Positions 21,219-30,259 of a DNA stretch of 64,000 nucleotides are shown one piece after another. The position numbers and the translations under genes were made by a program. The notes under the pieces were generated by a model. That model did not search any database. It had not been told where the DNA came from and saw only the letters and a program-made list of their open reading frames with translations. Numbering within the stretch: position 1 is the first letter of the stretch; the number at the start of each line of letters is the position of its first letter. This stretch comes from Amphibalanus amphitrite (Eukaryota > Arthropoda > Thecostraca > Balanomorpha > Balanidae), in assembly GCF_019059575.1 (NCBI RefSeq), contig NW_024882903.1, positions 102,002 to 166,001 on the forward strand, given 5' to 3'.

Positions 21219-21931
21219 CATAAAAGGTTTTGAAAATTTCACCGAAAGTCAAGGTTATGACCGGTCCGGAAAAGGTCATGCTGCGTCGATCCGTCCTAGT
21301 CGATCCGTATCGTAGGCCTGAACACATCGAAGGTGTTCATCGCTCATTAGCATGTCCCTACTCCCTATCAATTGTAAAAACTGCCAGAGACCTTTCATGA
21401 CCTGAAATGACCTCATGGATGTAGAGAGGGGTCACAGGTGCAATTCCCGATTCTGTATCATTTATGTTTTATGTTCACCTGTAACTTGTCCTTTGAAGGG
21501 GAGTTTGGTTTGACATTCATCCAAAAGAGGTGCATTTCAATTTGCATCCATTGACATACCAATATAATGCAAAGGTCGCAAAATCATGCCTAACCCTAGG
21601 TAACATCAAAATTCCACATTTTTAACCTTGACGCGACCTTGTGACCTGACCTTGGAATAACTCCTCATGGACTAACTGCAGTAGTCTAGCATGCTACCTC
21701 ACAAAACGTGTCTCAAATCGTTTCATTTGAATTCATATAATCAAGTAAAGTAACCTTACTACTTACTAGCATAATAAATATAAAAATCGCAAGAAAAAGG
21801 CAAGATGATTCCGAGGAGCCGTATTCAACTCGCTCTTAAGACTTTTCGGAATTATCAGGTCTTTTCTTACGATTCTTCACACTGATTATGGGAGTAAGGT
21901 TACTTTTCTTGATTATAGGTATGATGATTAA

Positions 21932-23103
21932 CCCGGCAGGCGGTGGGTCTCCCGTCCACCTTCCGCGCGGTGGGGGGGGGCATTTCCCCCCCTTATCTCT
22001 GAAACTACTGGACGGGTCCGTAAAATTCAAACGGCGTTCGATACCCCTGTCAAATTAGTTGAAGGAAGCCAAATTTCATTGACCTCGGGGTCACCAATGA
22101 CGTCACAGGTCAGGTCAAAGATAAAATGTTTCACCGTTCACGGGTCTTCTAGGGAATGCGCTATAACATCGAGTAAAACGCATTTTGTCGAAAATCAGCG
22201 ATAGGACGTCAGTTGCCTAAAACATATGTTGCTATTAGAGGTCACTGATAATACCAGGTCAGGTCACAGGTCAGATCACCAAGGGTCAGCACATGAACCC
22301 AACTTTACTAAGGTTGTGCGATGCATGTTTTATGGCCAATTTTTCATTTCCAACTCAGTGGTGTTGGTTATAAGACCATCAGGTACGGTTAAGGTCACTT
22401 TCTGGTGGAGGTCAGGTCAAGGTCAGGTCAAAAAGGTCAAATTTCAAAGTTGATAGTTTTGCATAAAATGGGTATTGATTCGATGCAACTCGTCACGGGG
22501 AGTCTAATGGTGGTCTTTGTTTTGCGCTGCAAGGTCTAGAATTGCTAAAAATTGAGTTTGAAAATTTAACGTCATCAATTTTGAACAGTTTTTTCGCTAT
22601 AACTTGGCCAAAAAGAGAGGTATCGATCTCAAATTTGGTATGTGGATAGACGGCGGTAAGGACTATCACACATGTTCCGGTTTTTCTCGAAATTCAAAAA
22701 AGAACTTTTTTGATTTTTCGGCTTTTATATTCAAAAAATATATTTTTTATTTTTGGAGTCCAAATCCAAAAAATAAAAAATCCGACATAGCAGTTTTACA
22801 GCTCTGTTAATTTTATACCTTTTATGTAAAAATAAACATTTTTCTATATCTCTAAAGCTGTAGGCCTGACACAGCTCTTCCCGCGAAACCTTTTTTTGGT
22901 CCAAAATGGCAAAAATGACGTTACTCCGACATCATTAACGGCCAACCTATCATAGCCTTTGGAAAAAATTGGTCACAATGTGCAAAAGCTATTCACGGGA
23001 GGGTACTGAAAGTTTGGTGACGATCGGCGCAGCGGTTCTGGAGATATATCGAGAAAAAAAACTAAAGGTGGGCAAAAAATGCCCTCCCCCACCGCCTGCA
23101 AGG
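21932..23103 (+). mobile_element. TTAA-flanked AGGTCA-rich element (family B, copy 1)
   Basis: This 1,172-bp element has TTAA at 21,928-21,931 and 23,104-23,107. Its terminal inverted repeats are CCCGGCAGGCGGTGGG on the left and, on the opposite strand, CCTTGCAGGCGGTGGG on the right. The interior is rich in AGGTCA (several direct repeats at 22,260-22,445) and matches 35,395-35,765. No ORF of note. The ends and target fit a piggyBac-type MITE; its length is nearly that of family A copy 2 (1,169 bp). Confidence 0.85.
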
Positions 23104-23107
23104 TTAA

Positions 23108-24235
23108 GCATGTCCCTCAAAACAGCGCCAACTACAATTTATTTTTAGTCAATGCAGTTATGCTTTTAGCTTGTCACTTGTGGCTGACCTGTAACCTGAT
23201 CTGTGACATTATCGATGATCTCGAGGTCAACAAAATTCGACTTCGCTCGACAGTGTTTCTGGGGCTATCAAACGCTGTTACAATTTCGACAATCGAACCA
23301 TTAATTTCGGAGATACAGGTATTAAGTGGTTGGTTGCCAACATCACAATAATCGATCTGCATTGATGAATACGTCTAATGGCTGTTGAAAACCACTGCCG
23401 AAATGTGTGTACGAACCCTCTTCTCACTTCTATTGAGTCATTTTACAGGAGTACCTATCTCTGTCATTTGAAGTTATTACACCAAAAGCACATAGGCTAA
23501 CCAATCACTCTTTTGCTGGAGGGCCGTACATATGTAGAAGTAGGTAGGTATACATATGTAGGAGGGGGTAGGTACTGCATGTAGATTGTAGAGCCCCTCC
23601 TCTTGGTCAATCGCGTTTTGCAATATAACCTGCCATGCGCTGGTTAATGGGATAGGTTTATAATCTATTATAATTGGTGTTTTGCGAGGTCCACAAATCA
23701 CTGATACCTTAATGATACGGCTAAAAGTGCCCGAGCGGGAGGGAGGGGAGGGAGGCGATAGCTGTTGACCGGCAACACGAACTGCTCAGCAGGCGATTGG
23801 TTACGATGCAATGTTTGAACATGGGCCCCAAAGTTCACATTCGCCTTTCTTTTTGGGAGGGGAATTTCATATCAGACTGCCAAGGTTCTTGGGAGATTTA
23901 AGCCCCGTGATCCCATGGGATGCTACCCAGTTAGGAAATATGCAGTTAAAATATATGAAATATGTACCAAGTTCCACTCCAAGGCTGCTTGAAATGCATT
24001 GCAGGTGTAGCTGGTAGCATACCATTACCGACATAAAATGAGGTCGGGTCATGAAATTAGGTGAAAAGTTGTTTTCAGCGGAAAATGCGGGACGCCGCGA
24101 ACCTTTAATCAATCAGCCGTTTGGTGAAAATTCAAAATACCTACCCTATACAGGCGGTGACGCGGTGTACCCACTCCATGAGTACCTAACTAGAAGAGCG
24201 ACACTGGGTAAGCGACACTGCTACAGCGGCCGCTG
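23108..24235. other. Gene-free stretch with dispersed-repeat remnants
   Basis: No gene found. About 23,190-23,290 is related to 6,880-6,970. About 23,525-23,575 is an imperfect GTAGGTA/ACATATG simple repeat. Confidence 0.5.
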
Positions 24236-24843
24236 CCAGCCGAGTGTCAGCGCGGTGACTGTGGCTGCTGTCAGCTCAGCCGAGTGTCAGCGCGGTGACT
24301 GTGGCTGCTGTCAGCTCAGCCGAGTGTCAGCGCGGTGACTGTGGCTGCTGTCAGCGGAGTGTCAGCGCGGTGACAGTGGCCACTGTCAGCCGAGTGTCAG
24401 CGCGGTGACAGTGGCCTTTGTCAGCTCAGCCGAGTGTCAGCGCGGTAACAGTGGCCACTGTCAGCTCAGCCGGGTGCCAGCGCGGTGGCTGTGGCCACTG
24501 TCAGCCGAGTGTCAGCGCGGTGACTGTGGGCACTGTCAGCCGGCTCTGGCAGCGCGGTGACTGTGACCACTGTCAGCCGAGTGTCAGCGCGGTGACTGTG
24601 GCCGCTGTCAGCCGGGTGTCAGCGCGGTGACTGTGGCTGCTGTCAGCAGTGTCAGCGCAGTGACTGTTTGCGCCGCCGGCCGACTCTGTCAGCGCGGTGA
24701 CTGTTTGCGCCACCGGCCGGCTCTGGCAGCGCGGTGACTGTGGCCGCTGTCAGCCGAGTGTCAGCGCAGTGACTGTTTGCGCCGCCGGCCGACTCTGTCA
24801 GCGCGGTGACTGTTTGCGCCGCCGGCCGACTCTGGCAGCGCAG
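24236..24843. repeat. GC-rich minisatellite (31-40 bp units)
   Basis: At least 15 units contain GAGTGTCAGCGCGGTGACTG. They alternate between 40-bp forms with an extra TCAGCTCAGC and shorter forms of about 31 bp. Towards the right, a variant carrying TTTGCGCCGCCGGCCGACTC appears. Open reading frames through it are repetitive and not considered coding. Confidence 0.92.
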
Positions 24844-25894
24844 AGTTTGATGGACTGGCTGCGGCGACAGTGATTTCCCGGGGGATTCTGCGGCGCACTA
24901 ATCAGTTTAATGTCGCGCCCGTACGTGTCCGATGGAGGCGCGGCGCGTCACCCGCCGTCAGCGCAAACTGACGCTGATCGGAAGCCCTGAAGCTGCCGAC
25001 CTATCACGGCACATCATATCGGATTCACAGAACACACACACACACACACACACATAGTGACACTGGATGGAATTGGACGGGCGCGGCGGCGCACAGACTC
25101 GGGTCTCAGCTCAGACTGCGGGCAGCGGGATGGTCTTATAAAGTTATAAAGTTACTGCATGGGAGCACCGGCGGCCCATCCTGGGCGGACCAGCCTCATG
25201 TTAGGGCAGTGTGGCCAGTGAATGGTAAACAAGAGCTGGTTCATGGCTGGGAGAGCGTCCGGGAATAGGCTGCAGTCGGAGAGGCTCCATAATAGTCGGA
25301 GAGTTGCAGTCGGGGAGGCTCCAGACATCTGGGTCAGACCAAGGTCAGCTGTTACTGGAAAGGCTCTGAGACTGAGAATGACTTGACTGGAGAAAGATGC
25401 GATTTCCTGTGGTGTAGGCTTTTCGTCAAGTAGAAGAGGGGGCTACTTGACCCGCGCCCCGCTGGGCTATTCAGCCATGCGCGCCCCAGTCATGCGCGGG
25501 TTAAATAGCTTAGGTTATGTGTTCTCAATTAAAATCACCAACGAACGAATCCGGCTTGACCAGCCGCTTATTGTCGGTGGCGTGTGGTGTGTGAACAACA
25601 TTGTATGAACGGTTTCTCCTCGCATCCGAGCTCTTTATTACACTGACACAGTGGCCCGACGCGATATTGATTCTCAGGTACGGTCGTGACGTCACTGGGT
25701 AGCCGCCACCGAGTGGTGAGCGGCCTGCCATACCACCCGAGAGGCCAGAGGCGGCCTGCAGCGGGCCTCCGCGCCGAGCGAGTGCCGTCAGCGGGCGGCC
25801 GACGGTCGACACCGCGCTGGGAGCGGCCTCCCACTGCTCCGGGGACGTCAGAGGCCAGCAGAGGCCCTCTGCGCCGGCCGAGCGTCGCGCCGCG
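24844..25894 (+). promoter_or_regulatory. 5' region of the SLC22-type gene
   Basis: No ORF of its own. It holds a short (AC)n at about 25,030-25,053. A duplicated TTATAAAGTTATAAAG at about 25,135-25,151 could be a TATA box. A GC-rich stretch (25,690-25,894) precedes the start codon. If transcription starts near 25,165, the 5' leader would be about 730 nt or contain an intron. This is suggestive only. A 50-bp TTAA-element remnant lies at 25,451-25,500. Confidence 0.35.
25451..25500. mobile_element. 50-bp remnant of a TTAA/CCCGCGCC element
   Basis: It begins CCCGCGCCCC after TTGA (25,447-25,450) and ends GCGCGGG before TTAA (25,501-25,504). Only the two termini of the CCCGCGCC family appear to remain, an extreme internal deletion upstream of the transporter gene. 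Confidence 0.6.
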
Positions 25895-27877
25895 ATGGGA
25901 TCCACCGCCGGTACCGGCTCCGGTCAGGACGGCGGCCCGGGCAGGGGCGCCGAGCAGCGGCCGCTCCAGCCGCCGGCCCCGGATGTGCTGGCCAGACAGC
26001 GGCGCACCGCTCCCAGCGGCGAGCAGGCCACACCGCGCGCCGGCTGGCAGGAGCGGCTGGCGCCCCTGGCGCAGGAGGAGCGCATGACGCCGCTGCAGAC
26101 GCCAGACAAGTGTGGCCAGAGCCCGTCCGGCTCACTTCCCGCCGGGCGGTGGCCGAAGAAGTTCGAGGGCGACTTCGACGAGCTGCTGAACCTGGTCGGT
26201 GACTTCGGACGCTTTCAGTGGCGGCTGTTTTTGCTGCTGCAGCTCCCTTTCTTCTTCCTCGCCTTCAACTACTTCGGTCAGATCTGGCTGACCCTGGAGC
26301 CGGACCACTGGTGCCGCGTGCCGGCGCTGGAGGCGCGCGGCTGGACGCAGCAGCAGATCCGCAACCTCAGCTCACCGCTGGAGACGCGCAGCACCGGCGT
26401 CAAGCACTCCCAGTGCCGGATGTACGACGTCGACTTCGGCACGGTCGACCCGGACTCGTGGGCGCCGGCCAACGACACGCCGACGGTGGCGTGTCGGCAC
26501 GGCTGGGCCTACGACTTCTCGCTCATCTACCCGACCATCGTCTCCGACAACGACTGGGTGTGCGACCAGGCCTGGAAGCCCACGCTGGCCTACAGTGCCT
26601 TCTTCGCCGGCTCGATGGTGGGCACGGTGGGCTTCAGCCACCTCTCGGACCGCGTCGGCCGGCTGCCCGTGCTCGTGCTCTCCAACATCGTCTGCGGTGT
26701 GGCCGGGTTCGCCTGCGCGTTCGTCTCGTCGCTGCCGGTGTTCGCCTCGCTGCGCTTCGTCGCCGGCCTGGCCAACAACCAGATGACGACGCAGGCGATC
26801 GTGCTGATGTCGGAGTTTGTCGGTCCGCGGCACCGCGCCATGGTGGTGAACGTGCCGCTGGCCACCTCCCTGTGCGGCGGCATGGTGATCATGCCGTGGA
26901 TCGCGCGCCTGCTCTACCACTGGACCTATGTGGCGATGGCGTTCTCGGCGCCGATGCTGCTGACACTGCTCTACTACCTGCTCGGCGTGCCCGAGTCGTG
27001 CCGCTGGCTGCAGCACGTCGGACGCGTCGACGCCGCCGTGCGCGAGATGCGCGCCATCGCCAAGGAGAACGGCCGAGACGTGCCCGACGAGGTGTTCGAG
27101 AGCTTCACGGTGGCCGCCAAGCGGCACCACGACCTGGAGGAGTCGCAGCCGCGGCCGTCGCTGCTGGACGCACTGCGGCTGCCGCGGCTGCGCCTGCGCC
27201 TGCTCACCATCACCGTGGCTACCATGGCCACGCTGCTGGCGTTCGACCTGATCGCGCGCAGCACCGAGCTCGACCTGGACGTCTACACGTCGCAGTCGCT
27301 GCTGGGGCTGACCGAGGCGCCGGCCGACCTCTTCACCTGGCTGCTGCTGGAGACGCTCGGCCGCCGCTGGAGCATGTGCGGCTCCATGGTGACTGCCTCC
27401 GGCCTGGCGCTGGGCCTATCGTCGCTGCTGCGCGAGGGCGGCCGGCCGATCGCCTCCACCACGGTGGCGTTCTTGTGCCGCTGCAGCGTCACCGTCGGCT
27501 TCAACGTGCTCTGGTCGCAGCACATGGAGTTGGTGCCGACCGTGATCCGCGGCCGCGCCTGCGGCGTCGCCAACGTGGCTGGCCACGCGTGCGTGATGCT
27601 CAGTCCGGTGGTGCTGTCGCTGGCGCGCGTCGATCGCGGCCTGCCGGCGCTCGTGCTGGCCGCCGTGGCGCTGCTGGGCGGCCTGGTGACCAGCACGCTG
27701 CCCGAGACGTCGCACCGGCCGCTGCCCGACACGCTGGAGCAGGGCGACGCGTTCGGCCACGATCAGCGCTTCTTCCAGTGCTTCTGGTACAACCCGTGCG
27801 GCGGCAGTGCTGAGGAAAAGGCCGCGGATCGGGAGATGTACGGCTGTGACAACGCGGCGGCGGCTGTGGAAGAGTGA
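25895..27877 (+). CDS. SLC22-family organic ion transporter, single exon
   Basis: This 660-aa major-facilitator protein is related to animal organic cation/carnitine transporters; it should move organic ions across the plasma membrane, substrate unknown. The N-terminal tail of about 105 residues is long, Pro/Gly/Arg-rich and probably cytosolic. TM1 follows (about 108-132), then the large extracellular loop (133-225) with DHWCRVPAL, further Cys residues, an N-glycosylation site (NLSS) and WAYDFSLIYPTIVSDNDWVC, typical of SLC22. After TM2 comes GFSHLSDRVGRLP (246-258), the MFS loop motif. PESCRWL (about 366-372), ETLGRRW in the second half, and LPETSHRPLPDT (about 608) are further family marks. 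The last 45 residues are cytosolic. ATG context (GCGATGG) is good. No intron interrupts about 2 kb, unusual for this family in animals, so it may be a retrocopy. Its GC-rich codons match the proline-rich gene, not the transposons. Confidence 0.94.
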   Translation: MGSTAGTGSGQDGGPGRGAEQRPLQPPAPDVLARQRRTAPSGEQATPRAGWQERLAPLAQEERMTPLQTPDKCGQSPSGSLPAGRWPKKFEGDFDELLNLVGDFGRFQWRLFLLLQLPFFFLAFNYFGQIWLTLEPDHWCRVPALEARGWTQQQIRNLSSPLETRSTGVKHSQCRMYDVDFGTVDPDSWAPANDTPTVACRHGWAYDFSLIYPTIVSDNDWVCDQAWKPTLAYSAFFAGSMVGTVGFSHLSDRVGRLPVLVLSNIVCGVAGFACAFVSSLPVFASLRFVAGLANNQMTTQAIVLMSEFVGPRHRAMVVNVPLATSLCGGMVIMPWIARLLYHWTYVAMAFSAPMLLTLLYYLLGVPESCRWLQHVGRVDAAVREMRAIAKENGRDVPDEVFESFTVAAKRHHDLEESQPRPSLLDALRLPRLRLRLLTITVATMATLLAFDLIARSTELDLDVYTSQSLLGLTEAPADLFTWLLLETLGRRWSMCGSMVTASGLALGLSSLLREGGRPIASTTVAFLCRCSVTVGFNVLWSQHMELVPTVIRGRACGVANVAGHACVMLSPVVLSLARVDRGLPALVLAAVALLGGLVTSTLPETSHRPLPDTLEQGDAFGHDQRFFQCFWYNPCGGSAEEKAADREMYGCDNAAAAVEE

Positions 27878-27950
27878 GGGACCCTCCTGGGACCCTACAG
27901 GGACCCTCCTGGGACCCTACAGGGACCCTCCTGCGACCCTCCTGGCAGGG
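27878..27950 (+). repeat. 22-bp tandem repeat right after the transporter stop
   Basis: About three units of GGGACCCTCCTGGGACCCTACA follow the TGA directly. If transcribed, it lies at the start of the 3' UTR. Confidence 0.85.
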
Positions 27951-29622
27951 ACCGACTGACGCTGCGGCGGTCTGGAGAAACGGTGGCCGGGACCGTCGTG
28001 CCTGGAGGAATTGGTCGCCGGCACGCCGCGGCACCGGCGCAGCCAGGCGATTGTGACATCCGTGAGAGCTTGGGCTGTACTCGACCAGGGGTTTTGACAG
28101 GAATGTTTATCATGAGTGAATGTTTTGTGTCATTGCCGTGCGAGCCTCGAACAAAGTTTGTTCATAATCATAACGTTCTTCCTACGACTTTTAGATCGGT
28201 TTTCATTTTGCATATATGTATATGTAAGCATTTAACAGGTTTTGTATAAGACGGCGGCTGGGTCAACATGAGGTGCTCCATTCCAAATAGTAAAAATGCA
28301 AGTTGTTTGCTTAGCATTTATATGTCTTCATATGTTTGAATATCTCATCACCTATCGGTTCGATCCATTGACATGTCCTGCTGCTATGTATGGAATGGTG
28401 TTCCCATCGATTACATGTACGTCTACTACATTTAAAAGTTCGTGATCAGTTTGAGTTATATCCCGCTAGCATCTGTCAGGAAGGTGACCTTTAATGTCAC
28501 GATCATTGCGCCCTTATCCACATGCAAATCATGCATAAATTTACGTACTTAGGATACGCTGGGTCATTTTCAATTCACACCGTGTCACCTATGAATCATG
28601 CTCTCCCGTCGTTAAACTGTAGTGTTTAATACTACGGTATGGCTGTATAGTAATAAATATTTGATACTTGTTCGAAATAAAGTTTTCGCATCTGGCAATA
28701 AAAGGAAAGGATGAAAAGTGTTACATCCCAGCCCGAATGTACCTAGTACCTACAGCGGCTTGGGTTGTTCAGCTGCTGTAATGACATGACAGTGGAACCA
28801 GCGACAGATAGATGTGCTGTGCCGGCCCAACTAACCTGCAGACTTCCATATCGACCGGCGACAGTCAATAGTGGACTGCCGACCGGCCCAACTGCGCGAC
28901 TTGACGACTGCAGCAAAGGTCGCTTTAGGGTCGCAGCTTCACAGGCAACGGAGGACGCGGCTGCTCAGTGCTCACTGGGGCGATAAACGAGATATTTGTA
29001 TTTGATCATCCTAATCACAAAAAAATACCTAGGTAAAGGACACTCGCTGCTAATCACTTTTCAAGTTTCGAATGTTTCACGCAGCTTCAGTTTCAGGCGA
29101 ATAAAACAAAAACTACTGGGTCTACTTTAGGTACACGTGGCTCCTGCTAGACGAAAGTCAGATGGTAGTTTACTAATCTGAGTACCTAAAGATAGCACTA
29201 ATAATATGGATTTCACTACAGCATACAATTCTCAGCCTACAAAACACCTGCAATATTATTATATTAGTTACTTACCATCGCGTGATCCCTGGCCCGCCGC
29301 CCGGCGAGGATGAATGTCCCGCGCCGTCCGACCACTCGGAGAGGGCGCCTGCAGCGGCCAGTCGCCCCCAGTCCTCCGACTAGTCAGGAGGGGGGATGCG
29401 AACACGGTCCCCGTGGCGGCGACAGCAGTGCGCCATCTCCGCCCATGAGCCCCGCTATCTCTGTACACGGCTACTCCCAGGGGCCAGCGCTCGGCAGCCT
29501 GGACCGAGGGGTACCGGGATCGCGGGCTGCAGGGCCGCGGTCAATACCCACCCGGCGCTCATTGACACGCCCGACCACCAATGCATGGCCTGCAGGGACG
29601 GCCTCGCCACTATAATTCATCA
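27951..29622 (+). other. Presumed 3' UTR of transporter, then gene-free sequence
   Basis: AATAAA occurs at about 28,652 and 28,676, and AATAAAA near 28,697, about 800 nt after the stop, so the transcript could end there. From 28,710 to 29,622 no gene or clear element is seen; 29,270-29,600 is GC-rich with short ORFs lacking motifs. Confidence 0.45.
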
Positions 29623-29627
29623 TCACC

Positions 29628-29850
29628 TGTGAGGTTCGGAGAGTTGTATTGCCACCATGGGCGACCCCCAGTTATTGGTCGTCACCATGGCAACGCGAGT
29701 GTGACATTGTTCAGCGTGAGCGATTGGTTTGATCGGGGTCGATCGGTCGAGTGTTGGACGCTTTGTAATGTAGCTCAATATAAATGACGTTTATTCCATG
29801 ACGCTTTAGTTATATTGCACGAACTATGACCCACGGATAAGAATTACACA
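29628..29850 (+). repeat. 5' LTR of the second Ty3/gypsy element
   Basis: 223 bp, TG...CA. It contains a TATA-like AATATAAAT (TATAAA at 29,779-29,784) about 70 bp before its end, a plausible promoter. Confidence 0.95.
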
Positions 29851-29868
29851 TGGCGCGGTCGGTAGCGT
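29851..29868 (+). other. Probable primer-binding site of element 2
   Basis: TGGCGCGGTCGGTAGCG begins at the base after the LTR, as expected for annealing to a tRNA 3' CCA end. The tRNA identity was not assigned. Confidence 0.65.
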
Positions 29869-30150
29869 TACCACACATGCTCTCTATTGCACCTAGCGCG
29901 GTATCTACTTATGGCATGTGACGGATGAAAATACCTCAAAAGCATCACGCTACTAGCTACACGTCAAGTAAGATGCAGCAAAAAAGGTATGACAACAGCT
30001 ATGAATCAGTTTCGATTATGTAACGCACATTCGTCAATTGTCATACCTGCATGTCGCTTGTCAACAGTGTTCACTCATGGGGATGGCCGGCAGTCAGCCG
30101 AGAAGAGTAACAAGCTGGTTATATACTACTAGTGGACCACTTCAAATCCG

Positions 30151-30222
30151 GTCTCCGTGGCGCAGTGGTTAGCGTGCTTGTCTTCGCGTGGAAGGTCCGG
30201 AGTTCGAATCCCGGCGGGGACG
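30151..30222 (+). other. tRNA-like sequence in the retrotransposon leader
   Basis: GTCTCCGTGGCGCAGTGG... starts a 72-nt stretch with a 7-bp acceptor stem (GTCTCCG with CGGGGAC, one G-T pair), a D-arm with A-box (TGGCGCAGTGG) and a B-box (AGTTCGAATCC). The anticodon stem pairs poorly and the T stem needs a bulge, so a functional tRNA is unlikely. It overlaps the upstream extension of the gag frame (from 30,188) but ends before the first ATG at 30,260. It is either a captured tRNA/SINE head or a structured RNA of the element. Confidence 0.6.
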
Positions 30223-30259
30223 CAAATTTTTCAACGCCGTAGCTCTTCGAATAAGAATA

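Larger units (their letters stand above)
19482..21830 (-). mobile_element. TTAA-flanked AGGTCA-rich element (family A, copy 1), nested
   Basis: It starts after TTAA (19,478-19,481) with CCCGCGCCGGGCCGG. It matches, in reverse orientation, the element at 59,503-60,671: the GCCACGTAGCGACA segment, TCAACATTTT region, AACGGTTTAGCC segment and GAAAAGGTCATG...TCGATCCG all occur in order. Alignment is interrupted at 19,991-20,538 and about 20,568-21,218 by two other inverted-repeat elements, then resumes near 21,228. The far terminus is not recognisable; 21,830 is approximate. Termini and TTAA target suggest a piggyBac-type non-autonomous element. It has no coding capacity. Confidence 0.78.

Noticed and set aside
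24236-24843. Possible CRISPR-like direct repeats
   Set aside because: Units are contiguous and variable without unique spacers, and the genome is eukaryotic; it is a minisatellite.
26218-27813. 531-codon ORF overlapping the transporter in another frame
   Set aside because: A GC-rich shadow frame made of Arg/Ala/Pro-rich sequence. The SLC22 frame carries all recognisable motifs.
30151-30222. Functional tRNA gene
   Set aside because: The anticodon stem does not pair and the T stem needs a bulge; reported only as tRNA-like.
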